Notes under the pieces: generated by a model
What the model was told of the DNA's origin: nothing
The model's database searches: none
Seen by the model: the letters and a program-made list of their open reading frames with translations, nothing else
Source of the DNA: Psoroptes ovis
Lineage: Eukaryota; Arthropoda; Arachnida; Sarcoptiformes; Psoroptidae
Direction of reading: 5' to 3'
NCBI GenBank assembly: GCA_002943765.1
Contig: PQWQ01000001.1
Span: 4,499,501 to 4,563,500, forward strand
DNA: 64,000 nt
Shown: piece by piece, positions 11,828 to 21,160 of the stretch
Layout of the letters: each line of letters opens with the position of its first letter
Position numbering within the stretch: position 1 is the first letter of the stretch
Program-made: the position numbers and the translations under genes

Positions 11828-12611
11828 ATGGTTATAGCGAGCAAAATGTCGTCGAAAATTTTACGCCCAACAATTTATGCAATACCTGATCGTAATAAAC
11901 AACCGATTTTAGATGTATTGAAAGAAATATTTCAAAAAGAATTTGGTGAAAGGCCGGTGGACGGCAAGAAATCATTGAAATTTCTTGAAATTGGTAAAGT
12001 TCAATTGATTGTTTTGATTAGATTTTTTTCAACCATTATCCTATGAAATTTTAGGTACATGCTCAGGCCAACATTTGGCATATTTTGCTCGCCATTTTTC
12101 CGGCATTCAATTTCAACCATCTGATGTTAATTCAAGTTTATTCGAATCGGTTAATGCATTTCGTTTGGGCAATGGTTTAGATGCTGACAAACCTCAACCA
12201 CAAAATGAACCCTTATTGAATGTTAATGAGCCAATAATTATTGATTTAACATGGCCAACAGATAAATGGCCAATCGAAAGCAATACCTATGACATAATGT
12301 ATTGTAGCAATGTTGTACATATTAGTCCATGGGAATGTTCGATTGGGCTGTTCAGCGGTGCGAAACATTGTCTCAATAATAAAACTGGCATCCTGGTAAT
12401 GTATGGACCATTTGCAATGAATGGACGTTTAGATCCACAAAGTAATCGTGATTTTGATCAATCATTGCGACAACGTAATTCAGAATGGGGAATACGTGAT
12501 ATTGTTGAATTGGAAAAATTAGCAAAACAAAATGGTTTATATTTACATGAGCAATACGATATGCCAGTGAATAACAAAATTTTATTGTTTAAATTTTCAA
12601 ATCAAAATTGA
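11828..12611 (+). CDS. METTL26: METTL26 (UPF0585 family) methyltransferase-like protein
   Basis: Exons 11828-11993 and 12055-12611 with a 61-nt intron; 240 residues from the first ATG, 234 from the second at 11846 (MSSKILRP), which I prefer because family members begin close to this point. The splice rebuilds the SAM-binding glycine motif FLEIGTCSGQHLAYFA. Other family signatures are FQPSDVN, LDLTWP-like DLTWPTDKW, YDIMYCSNVVHISPWE and the C-terminal region with YGPFAMNG and SNRDFDQSLRQRN. The fold is a class I methyltransferase whose substrate is unknown. The gene converges on ASF1 (124 bp between stops) and shares a divergent promoter with the basic-protein gene. Confidence 0.9.
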
Positions 12612-12735
12612 AATTTTTATTTCGATTTCTTTCATTTTATTATTTACAATGATTTTAAAAATTGAAAAATATGAATTTGATTCGACAAATTTAATTTAAA
12701 TAAAAGTTAGATTGAAATTTAGCCTCCGGAGTGCT

Positions 12736-13656
12736 TTATGATTCCATTTTATTATCTTGTTGAATTGGTATAGGATTCAATGGTCCAATACTATCTTCCG
12801 ATATAAAAAGACCGTTGGTATTATTATTCGATGATTGTACAACGCCATTAGTTTTCGATGATGCAGCTGTTGGTGCAGTTGGCTCCAAGAAATTATTACA
12901 TTTATCCATCATCGCATCGCATGTAGCATTCATATTACCATCATCGCCGCCATCTCCATTGGTATCGATATAATTGTTGGAATTGGTGCCGCTACAATTA
13001 CCGGCTAAATCATTATTGATGTCCATAACATCATTATTCACCTCAGTATCATCATCACCCCAATCAATTTTAAATTTCGTAATACGTGGATCAGTTGCCA
13101 ATATGTTACGCTGTAATTTATCAAATTGTGGTATTGACGGAGGGTTTTCGCGTAATTCAGGATTCGTATATTCATTATTGACATAATAACCAACGCGTAC
13201 GAATTCTTTACCACGATATGAACATGTCAATAGCACAACCGTTACACCGACAGCATCAGCCACCGGTATTTTCGACGGATCGGGAGCATTAGCTTGAAAT
13301 ACGAACATGTGCCGACCTTCAGGCACCGGGCCGACAAATACCGTATCCAATACTTGATCATAATCTTCACTTTCAGCCGAACCAACATAAATAATTTTCC
13401 ATTCAAGATCATCTTTCAAATCTTCAATACATTCAAATGTAATTTCAAATTGAAATGGATTAAAAAATAATGATGGGTTATCTGTAATTTGACGAGAAAA
13501 TCAAATTGTAAAATCAATATTACAAAATAATTCAATAAAAATACTGACCAAGAACAACAATGTTAACAATTTGAGCCTGGGAAAAAATTGAAAAACCGAT
13601 TGAAAATAAATTAAGAATCAATGATCATAAACCATAAAACAACAAACCTTTGCCAT
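12736..13656 (-). CDS. asf1: Histone H3-H4 chaperone ASF1
   Basis: Three coding exons on the complement: 13648-13656, 13549-13576 and 12736-13481; introns are 71 and 67 nt. The protein is 260 residues and starts MAKAQIVNIVVLDNPSLFF, identical in pattern to ASF1 starts across eukaryotes. The immunoglobulin-like core is complete: NPFQFEITFECIEDL, EWKIIYVGSAESE, DYDQVLDTVFVGPVPEGRHMF, VGVTVVLLTCSYRGKEFVRVGYYVNNEY and the segment ending ATDPRITKFKIDW. A divergent Asp/Asn-rich tail of about 100 residues follows. ASF1 hands H3-H4 to CAF-1 and HIRA during nucleosome assembly. The first coding exon holds three codons and the second only 28 nt. The gene shares a 358-bp bidirectional promoter with NUP54. 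Confidence 0.97.
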
Positions 13657-14014
13657 TATTCAATATTTATTTAAATTGAATCAAATATGTACAAACTAAG
13701 AATTAAAGTTCGATTCAAATATTAACTGAGTTAATGGAAGAAATTTGAATCTTTCGAAGTGGAGAAATTTAGACAAAGTCAATCAACAATTTACAAGACA
13801 ATTTTAAAACTTATTTGAGAAAAAAAGCTTGCTGAGAATGCAGCCATTGAACTGATAAACAAACAAAAAAATAACAAAAATAACAGAAAAGTGAGCGCGC
13901 AATTTTTCAGTACTTTATTTTATGAATGGGTATTCATTGCAATGTGATTTTGCCATATGCAAGTAAATGATCGTTGGACATAGTTTCAAATTATTGATTT
14001 CAAATCCATAAAAA
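13657..14014. promoter_or_regulatory. Bidirectional ASF1/NUP54 promoter region
   Basis: This 358-bp spacer lies between two divergent starts. It contains a GC-richer core GAGCGCGCAATTTTT near 13893-13907 in otherwise AT-rich DNA, loosely like an E2F site. No TATA box is placed with confidence. Confidence 0.45.
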
Positions 14015-15421
14015 ATGATGTCAAATTTCAGTTTCACCAATCCATCATCATCAGCAACGAATGTGACCAACAATCCAACAAATACAAATAATATGAATGT
14101 TTTTGGTCAACCACAACAACAGCAACAACAACAAGCGCAACAATTACAAAATCCATTTCAACAACAACAGCAGCAACAACAACAACAACCACAGCAACCT
14201 CAACAGCAACAACAGCCACAACAATCAAACGATGTACCACCAATAACATCATTATTTATGCCAAAAATTTTCAATGATGAACGTGATAATATAATCGGTT
14301 CATTTAATCGTATACAAGCATTTTGGGGTTATGGTAAAGCATATTATTCGGCATTCAATTTACCATATGAATTCAATGAACATGAACAATTTAATCGTTT
14401 TAAAACGATTTCATATTCAGAAGAAAAGAATCTCGAAGATAAATTATTATTTTTGATACGTTATACTGATGAACAGCTATTACGTACGAATATGATTCAA
14501 TATGAACAAAATTTCAAACAATTCATTTGTGGCCAACAACAACCACAATTATATACTGTCAAACTTGAACTTAAAACATTATTACCTGATAATAAAGCAT
14601 TGATATCGATAACAATTACAGAAAATTCTACAGGTAAAAACATTCCTGATTCACAGCTACGTGTTACTTTTAATCAACCACAATGGAAGCAACAATTGAA
14701 TCAAATATTTATCGATAGTTTTATTGAAATAATTTATACTGCATTGTCGAGAGAAGAAATCGAAGCATATCTACGGCAACCACCGAAAGGCATTGATGAA
14801 CGTTTATGGGAACAAGCAAAATTAGAGAATCCAGATCCACAACGTTTCATTCCTGTGCCATTGATTGGATTTTCAGCACTAAATGATCGTTTTAAATTAC
14901 AAGAAAAAGAAATACAACAACAGCAACAACGTTTAAAACAAATGATTGATAATGTATCGACATTAGACAGTAATATATCACAATTTCAAGCAAAATTCGA
15001 TGAATGTCGCCGTAAACATGATAATCTATCATATCGTGTATTGCGTAAAATGATACAACAAGAAATACAACGTAAACGAACAATGCCAATACAAGCTGAT
15101 GAAGATAAATTACGTGCCGATTTAGATCAAATACAAAACGAACTAAATGTGCCTACCAAATATCAAGGATGTTTAAATGAATTAATGTCACAGTTACGAC
15201 AAATGCAATGTCAAAATTCATCATCATCATTTATTAATAATAAAATTACATTTGATAAATCAAGTATGAATGATTATTTACAATTTTTGAATGAAGAAAA
15301 TCGTGGTATTATGAGTTTGGTTGAAATATTGAAAAATGATTTACAAATTATTAATAAACATCAAGAACAACAACAGCAACATCAACAACAACAATCGATT
15401 GATGGAAACAAAAAATCATGA
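14015..15421 (+). CDS. NUP54: Nucleoporin Nup54
   Basis: Single exon, 468 residues. An N-terminal low-complexity part of about 75 residues, mostly Gln, contains one clear FG dipeptide (VFGQP). The Nup54 alpha/beta part follows (WGYGKAYYSAFNLP, FNRFKTISYS), then the alpha-helical region that forms the Nup62-Nup58-Nup54 channel complex: LIGFSALNDRFKLQEKE, LSYRVLRKMIQQEIQRK, MPIQADEDKLRADLDQIQNEL and NELMSQLRQM, all matching the family order. The protein sits in the central channel of the nuclear pore. FG repeats are strongly reduced compared with typical Nup54, with polyQ in their place. The start is the first of two adjacent ATGs. Confidence 0.95.
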   Translation: MMSNFSFTNPSSSATNVTNNPTNTNNMNVFGQPQQQQQQQAQQLQNPFQQQQQQQQQQPQQPQQQQQPQQSNDVPPITSLFMPKIFNDERDNIIGSFNRIQAFWGYGKAYYSAFNLPYEFNEHEQFNRFKTISYSEEKNLEDKLLFLIRYTDEQLLRTNMIQYEQNFKQFICGQQQPQLYTVKLELKTLLPDNKALISITITENSTGKNIPDSQLRVTFNQPQWKQQLNQIFIDSFIEIIYTALSREEIEAYLRQPPKGIDERLWEQAKLENPDPQRFIPVPLIGFSALNDRFKLQEKEIQQQQQRLKQMIDNVSTLDSNISQFQAKFDECRRKHDNLSYRVLRKMIQQEIQRKRTMPIQADEDKLRADLDQIQNELNVPTKYQGCLNELMSQLRQMQCQNSSSSFINNKITFDKSSMNDYLQFLNEENRGIMSLVEILKNDLQIINKHQEQQQQHQQQQSIDGNKKS

Positions 15422-15692
15422 GTTTTTTTCAAAAATTTAAAATTCAAAAGAAAAAAAAATCAGAAAATCCATTTTAACTTCTCAAAATCATTTTTGTTTA
15501 CCTTTGATTGAAATAGTCATTATGTTTTTGTCAAATATGATAAACATATGATTTTTTTTTATATTCAAAAATTGATCATTAAACAAATAATCATGATGGA
15601 TGATTTGATTGTAATTTTGTGATTATTTTTTTTCTGCATAAAATAATAAAAATAATTAATTTTTTATGAAATTATTCAATTTGTAAAAAAAA

Positions 15693-16552
15693 ATGTTTTC
15701 ATTATTATATGGTTTTTATCGTTATCTATTTCAAAAAGATGAATATTATATCCTGATATTAGGCTTAGATAATGCTGGTAAAACAACATTTCTTGAACAA
15801 ACAAAAATTAAATTGAATAAAAATTATAAAGGTATAAATCTAATGAAAATCAGCTGTACTGTTGGTCTTAATATTGGTAAAATTGATAGCAATGGCTGTA
15901 TATTAAATTTTTGGGATTTAGGTGGACAAAATGAGCTACAATGTCTTTGGGATAAGGTGAATATCGAGATTTTTTTTTTCGTGAATTATGATTTAATTTT
16001 CATCAATAACACTGTATAGTATTACGCTGAATCTCATGCTATCATTTATGTTATTGATTCATCAGATCATGAACGCTTAAATGAATCTAAACAAGCATTT
16101 GGTAAGAACAATTTTCAAATTTATTACAAAACAAACAAACAAAAAAACTTAAAATTTACTTTAAGATAAAGTTATTGAAAATGATTCATTAAAAGGGATA
16201 CCATTATTATTCGTCGCTAATAAACAAGATGTATCGGTAAGTTATATTAAAGATTTCAATAGGATAAGATATCGATTGATAATTCATTAAATTTTCAATA
16301 GAATTGTATACCAGTTACCAGAATAATGGACCAATTTCGTTTAGAAACAATTATATCGGCTGCTCAACGTGATTTTCATTTTGTTGCTGTATCAGCCTTG
16401 AATGGGTAATTTATTGAGATGATTCTTAAAGATTTTCTTGATACATTTTCATTTTTTTCTCAAGTGATGGGATAAAAGAATCAATAGACTGGGTTATAGA
16501 TGTGGTTAAAAAGAATAGCGTTTTTAAACCCCCAATAAATGGAACAGAATGA
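15693..16552 (+). CDS. ARFRP1: ARFRP1, ARF-related small GTPase of the trans-Golgi
   Basis: Five exons: 15693-15956, 16020-16101, 16166-16236, 16302-16405 and 16465-16552, all GT-AG and phase-consistent; 202 residues against 201 in human. GTPase motifs are intact: G1 GLDNAGKT, G2 Thr in CTVGLNIG, G3 WDLGGQ, G4 ANKQD and G5 VSAL. The N-terminus (MFSLLYGFYRYLFQKDEY) has no Gly at position 2, as expected for ARFRP1, which is N-acetylated rather than myristoylated. It acts at the trans-Golgi with ARL1 and golgins. The gene converges on the small minus-strand gene; an AATAAA at 16620-16625 lies in the shared 97-bp gap between the stops. Confidence 0.95.
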
Positions 16553-16649
16553 AAATTCCGAAAACGAACAAAATTTTTGTATATTTTTTACAATGTTTAT
16601 GTTTTTACATTATCTTATAAATAAATACAGTTATTTTACAACTTGGTAA

Positions 16650-17246
16650 TTATCGTTTTGTTGTCACGATGATCATTTCTGAATTGTCCACTTTTTCAAT
16701 ATGTTCATCAAAATTTTTAACCCATTCTCTCAATGATTCCTAAATGTGGTTAAAAATGATAATCAGTAATTTTATATTTGAATAAATCAAAATTACATTT
16801 TCTGTTAAAGCTTTTTCCCACAAATCGACTTTTGATTCATTCGTTGATTGAGATTCATGTTCGTAGGAATAAATTTCACGATTAGGTGTAGAAGATCGAA
16901 AAAATATTGGCTCGAAAAAATCTCCATTGATCTGTAGTTTGAAATATAACAGAAAATTGAATTAAAATAATGAATGTTTTTGATGAAATAGGGAAAATAC
17001 ATTATCAAATTCAAAATCTTCATCAATCTCTGAATCATTTGATTCAGAATTTTCATTTTCGATCATAAAATCATCATCATCCTCATTAATTCGATCTATT
17101 GGATGTTTTCGTTTATTAGACGATTGAGGCTGTGATCCATTTTCATCGTTAGATAAAATAAAATCTTGAATAATTTCTTCGCTATTATTTGTTTTCGGTA
17201 TCGATCTTAATGATCGTTCTGATTTGAAAAATTTACGTGAAGTCAT
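16650..17246 (-). CDS. Small acidic protein with a geminin-like coiled-coil motif
   Basis: Proposed exons on the complement: 17001-17246, 16797-16931 and 16650-16739, all phase 0, GT-AG, with introns of 69 and 57 nt; 156 residues. The N-terminal half is basic and then acidic (SSNKRKHP; DEDFEFDN). The C-terminal part is LWEKALTENESLREWV...DEHIEKV, resembling the geminin coiled coil (EALKENEKL...DNEIARL). About two heptads seem to be missing before it and the coil ends early. I see no clear RxxL destruction box. The shared promoter with BRMS1-like has an E2F-type GCGCGAAA, which fits a cell-cycle gene. The gene model is fairly secure; the geminin identity is tentative. Confidence 0.5.
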
Positions 17247-17274
17247 TATTTCTAAATCAATTAAATACCGAAGA

Positions 17275-17282
17275 GCGCGAAA
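17275..17282 (+). promoter_or_regulatory. E2F-like site in the bidirectional promoter
   Basis: GCGCGAAA (TTTCGCGC on the other strand) fits the E2F consensus TTTSGCGC. It lies 29 bp upstream of the geminin-like start inside the 216-bp spacer shared with BRMS1-like, in very AT-rich surroundings. Confidence 0.45.
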
Positions 17283-17462
17283 TTTGAAACAAAAATAAAA
17301 AAATCGAACTCAAAAATCGAATGCACTCGTAAAAAATTCTATTCGACTATTTCGATTGTGTATTGTACAAGTTATCTTTGTCAAAATAGTTTCGAGTTGT
17401 TTCACTTTTTTATTTTCACATAAAACTTTCATTTCGGTTATCGGATTTAATTCATGAATTAA

Positions 17463-18404
17463 ATGAGACAAAAAATGTCTTCCCAAGAGAATGATAATAA
17501 TGGTGATAATGATGAAATTGTTGATAGCGATAAAGAAGATTCAAACAATGACAATTCAAGCACTAGTTCATCCTCATCCGATGAATTTGAAAGTTCAGGT
17601 AACGAAAAAAACTTGAAAAATCAGATGAAATTTGATCATTTTCAATTAATAAAATTTTTTATTCATAATTTAGATTTAGATTATGAAGAAAAAGATAAAG
17701 AATATACGAATATCATCGAAGATATTGAAAAACAATTCACATTGCTTAGGCAATTGTATAAATGTGAAAAAAATTATGAAATCGATACGAAAATTCGTCA
17801 AATATGTGAAGGAAAAGCATCGGAATTCACTCAACCATTGAATGAATTAATATCACAAAATCGTGTTCGTTTAGAAATAGCCAAATTAATAAGAGATTAT
17901 CGTCTTAATAATCTTAAACAATTTTATGATGCAGAAAAATTAGCAGCTGAACAAAATTATAAGAATGAAAAAGAATTATTAAAAGATTCTATACGAAAAG
18001 ATATTGAAGAAAAAATACAAAAACTAAATGAAGAACGTTATAAAGCTGATAGTGAATTCTTTTCAGTCACTATTAATTATATGAGAAAATCAAATCAAAG
18101 AAAATATTCATATAATAACAACAATAATGATAAAAATGATGATTGTACAAATAATGTCAATAACAATAACAACAATTCAAATAATAATTGCAGTAGTAGT
18201 GTTGGTGGATTTAGTCATGAAACAAAAAGACGAAAAGCAATACCAATTAGTGGTCCATATATAATTCATCGTTTGAAAGATGATGAAATCAAAGATGATG
18301 TAAATTTTATACGATGTTGTTTAAGATCTCAGAAAAATAATTATTACAATATGCATTCAAATAACAAAAACAATTATTATCATCATAATTCAAATTATTA
18401 TTGA
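17463..18404 (+). CDS. BRMS1L: BRMS1-like subunit of the SIN3-HDAC corepressor
   Basis: Single exon, 313 residues (309 if the second ATG at 17475, MSSQEND, is used). The acidic Ser/Asp/Asn N-terminus of about 55 residues is followed by the Sds3/BRMS1 helical region: YTNIIEDIEKQFTLLRQLYK, then GKASEFTQPLNEL, RVRLEIAKLIRDYRL, ELLKDSIRKDIEEKIQKLNEERY. After an Asn run comes the family C-terminal motif SGPYIIHRLKDDEI. BRMS1/BRMS1L proteins bind SIN3A and ARID4 and repress transcription through HDAC1/2. BRMS1 and BRMS1L are separated only in vertebrates, so the symbol is approximate. It converges on the TBP-like gene with 125 bp between stops. Confidence 0.88.
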   Translation: MRQKMSSQENDNNGDNDEIVDSDKEDSNNDNSSTSSSSSDEFESSGNEKNLKNQMKFDHFQLIKFFIHNLDLDYEEKDKEYTNIIEDIEKQFTLLRQLYKCEKNYEIDTKIRQICEGKASEFTQPLNELISQNRVRLEIAKLIRDYRLNNLKQFYDAEKLAAEQNYKNEKELLKDSIRKDIEEKIQKLNEERYKADSEFFSVTINYMRKSNQRKYSYNNNNNDKNDDCTNNVNNNNNNSNNNCSSSVGGFSHETKRRKAIPISGPYIIHRLKDDEIKDDVNFIRCCLRSQKNNYYNMHSNNKNNYYHHNSNYY

Positions 18405-18529
18405 AAAAAAACAAATCATTTATTTTATCTAATGCAATTTTTTTCTCCATTATTTTTACAATAAAATTGAAATTTTTAAATTTAAAATATGTAAAATTAT
18501 TTATAAAACACATATAATGGACAAAATGC

Positions 18530-19363
18530 TCATTTTTTACGAAAACTACACAAAACAGGTCCAATATGTTCCATGGTTTCCATCATTTCGGTTCTGTTGC
18601 GAGCACCAGTTATAATTAATTTACCTGATACAAATATTAATAGGACAGTTCGTGGCCTCACCATGCGATAGATAAGTGCAGGGAAAAAATCTGGATCATA
18701 AGTACAAAATTGTGAATGGACAATGGCCAATTTATCTAAACGTATTGGAAATTTCATATCGACTGTCGATACAACGTTTTGTACTTTGAATTCGGAGAAT
18801 TTCACCTACAAATTGAAAACAAATTATTTGAGTATTAAGATTTAAAATTAAAGAAAACTTACATCATAACCAAGTTTTTGCACAATGCGTGCATATTTAC
18901 GGCATGCAAGACATGCTAAACGTTCATTTTTTGCACCAGTAACAACTATTTTACCCGATGCGAATAACATCGCCGTCGTTCTTGGTTCAAATATTCTCAT
19001 GATGACTGCACAAAATCTTTTCGGATTATATTCAGCATTCCGAACACGTATGGCTATTTTTGATAATTCTAGACGGCAATTGAAATTTGCTGTCGCAACA
19101 ATATTATGTACAACTGGTTCATCAATGTCATTCCATATGTTGATCGCTGCTTCTGCTGATGATGGTTGCGTTTGTTCATTTTCATGATGAATTGATACAT
19201 TCGATTCGGAGATGCAATCAGCATTATCATCATATTTATTGATCATAGATGATTGATGGTCATTGCTTTCATCATGATAATCACCATCGTCGCCATAATC
19301 TGAATGATTGATGTTCGCCTCACATGGCATTGATGAATAATCTTCGTCATATTCAGAATCCAT
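18530..19363 (-). CDS. Divergent TATA-binding protein (TBP or TBP-related factor)
   Basis: Exons on the complement are 18863-19363 and 18530-18805, with a 57-nt intron; 258 residues. The acidic, Ser/Asn-rich N-terminus of about 80 residues has no polyQ. The saddle domain has both direct repeats: NIVATANFNCRLELSKIA, RNAEYNPKRFCAVIMRI, EPRTTAMLFASGK, TGAK, RKYARIVQKLGY, then VKFPIRL-like MKFPIRLDKL, YDPDFFPALIYRM and VLLIFVSGK. All four DNA-intercalating Phe positions (KRF, LF, FFP, LIF) are kept. By eye the core is roughly 55-60% identical to human TBP, low for a true TBP. An upstream in-frame ATG (19453) exists, but MDSEYDEDY is the better start because an acceptor-like site precedes it. Confidence 0.92.
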
Positions 19364-19444
19364 TAATAAATAGCTAAAATAATTGAAATTAAAAACAATG
19401 TTGACAAAACAAATCAAGCGAAATCGTGTAAACAAATAAACAAG

Positions 19445-19460
19445 TATCGCCATCTGACGG
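19445..19460 (-). promoter_or_regulatory. CTCF-like motif (site 2)
   Basis: On the minus strand CCGTCAGATGGCGATA matches 13 of 16 positions of CCASYAGRKGGCRSYV. It lies about 80 bp upstream of the chosen TBP-like start, between that gene and the 3' end of MCRS1. Confidence 0.4.
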
Positions 19461-19525
19461 AGTTTTTTCGTAAAAATTTTTTTTAATTATCAAAAATCTT
19501 TCAATTTTTATTTTTTATAATAATC

Positions 19526-21160
19526 TTATTTACATGATTGTAATACATCATTACGCATTTTTAATATTAAATCTTGATTAATCAAGAATAAAAATTTCAA
19601 TGATGAGAATTCAATCAATGAATTATGATGAATACGCGATGATGATTGTGATATTAATGGCATTGAATCAATATAAATTGGTCTTTTACCAGTGTTATAT
19701 ATGATAAATTCACCAGTGGATCGAAAATTAATGACCGCTTGAAGCCGTGATATTTTTGTCGAAGGTCCTTCCAATGAAAGATCAACATCGACTATAAAAT
19801 CTTTGGTAATGCGACCAATCGTTATTTCGGTGGATCGCATCAAATAACGTACAATGCGTCCACGTAAAACAGCATATGTATTATTATCGAAATCGGATGG
19901 AGCAACACCAGTAATGCTATTCAATAATAATTGATATTTTGGCAATTCATTCTCCAACATCCGAATTTCAAGCATACTTTTACGTATGCTTTGTGAAATT
20001 TCTTGTCGCATCAATTCATTTGATTCTAATGATGAATTCAATGCTAATTCATTATTTTTCATTTCTTCATGTAATTCTTTTTCGACTTGTTTTTCAATTT
20101 CGGAAAAACTAACAACACTTTCATGCCGTTGTAATGGTTTGAGCGATTGATCTGCTAATAAGTTATAATGTTTCAACAGTTTCCATTGTTTTAATAATAA
20201 TTTTGGCGTTCGACTCGACAGAAATATATTGGCATTCACATCGATTAACTCTTGTAGCGATTCTAATGTGGGTTCTTTTTTTGAATCGATTTTTTTCAAT
20301 AAATCTTCTTCATTATCACTAAATAATGCATGTGATTCAATCGATTGGACAATATCGGAATGTAATTGACGTATGGCGGCTAATGCTAAATTCTTGACAT
20401 TTTTATCGTATAATAATGAACGCCATCGCTGTTCAATGTCAGCATATGAGAATTTACAAGAAAATTTGATGCCATTATATACTTTTCGTAAATCATTTGT
20501 TTGTTCAACATTAATTATCAATGCGAGATCATCAGTTGGTTTCCAGAAATTATTCTCTTCAATAAATTGACTTGTTACAATGGATCTTCGTTTATTCTTT
20601 TTCTTCTTTTCGGGTACTACTGCGGTAATCGATTGAGATGTCGTTGCCGAAGATGAGGATGATGGCGTGGATGATGATTGTGTGGCTGATGTTAATGTCG
20701 TTGCCGTTGACGACAATGATGACAGTTGTTGTTTCGATGAATGACGTTTTGATGATGTTATAATCACATTCGTATTCGATGATGATGATTGTACAGACGT
20801 TATTGATTCATTATTTGCTGATGGAATAATTGTTTCTTGACTATAATTATCGGAATTAAATTCCAAATCATATCTATTACGATCATTGAATCGTTGATGT
20901 TTTGGATATGATGTACTAGTACTATCAACAAGTTCATCATCAAATTTTTTACGTTTAATTGAACGTGATGATGCTCGTCTTCTTTGACAATTATTATTAT
21001 CATCATTATACAAAGAATTATTATTTGGCGGTATTGCATTTGGATTTGTTTGTGTTGTTGCTGCTGTTTTGAGATTATTATTCGATTTCGATGTCTGATC
21101 AGATGCTTTTTGATCATTTTTCGATAATTTAATATCCGAACTAGAGAATGATTGTGACAT
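19526..21160 (-). CDS. MCRS1: Microspherule protein 1 (MCRS1), FHA-domain chromatin factor
   Basis: Single exon, 544 residues. A long Ser/Thr/Asn-rich N-terminus with a basic patch (PEKKKKNKRRS) leads into the MCRS1 N-terminal domain: FWKPTDDLALIINVEQTNDL, GIKFSCKFSYADIEQRWRSLLYD, RTPKLLLKQWKLLKHYNLL. A coiled-coil region follows, and a C-terminal FHA domain near residues 420-525 (YAVLRGRIVRYLMRSTEITIGR, SRLQAVI, GEFIIYNTGKRPIYI). The FHA core Arg and Ser-Arg-Leu positions are in place, with Ala-Val replacing the usual His after them. MCRS1 is a subunit of the NSL/MOF acetyltransferase and INO80 complexes and acts on spindle microtubules. It shares a 1.5-kb divergent intergenic region with the PAK4-class gene. 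Confidence 0.93.
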   Translation of the reverse strand: MSQSFSSSDIKLSKNDQKASDQTSKSNNNLKTAATTQTNPNAIPPNNNSLYNDDNNNCQRRRASSRSIKRKKFDDELVDSTSTSYPKHQRFNDRNRYDLEFNSDNYSQETIIPSANNESITSVQSSSSNTNVIITSSKRHSSKQQLSSLSSTATTLTSATQSSSTPSSSSSATTSQSITAVVPEKKKKNKRRSIVTSQFIEENNFWKPTDDLALIINVEQTNDLRKVYNGIKFSCKFSYADIEQRWRSLLYDKNVKNLALAAIRQLHSDIVQSIESHALFSDNEEDLLKKIDSKKEPTLESLQELIDVNANIFLSSRTPKLLLKQWKLLKHYNLLADQSLKPLQRHESVVSFSEIEKQVEKELHEEMKNNELALNSSLESNELMRQEISQSIRKSMLEIRMLENELPKYQLLLNSITGVAPSDFDNNTYAVLRGRIVRYLMRSTEITIGRITKDFIVDVDLSLEGPSTKISRLQAVINFRSTGEFIIYNTGKRPIYIDSMPLISQSSSRIHHNSLIEFSSLKFLFLINQDLILKMRNDVLQSCK

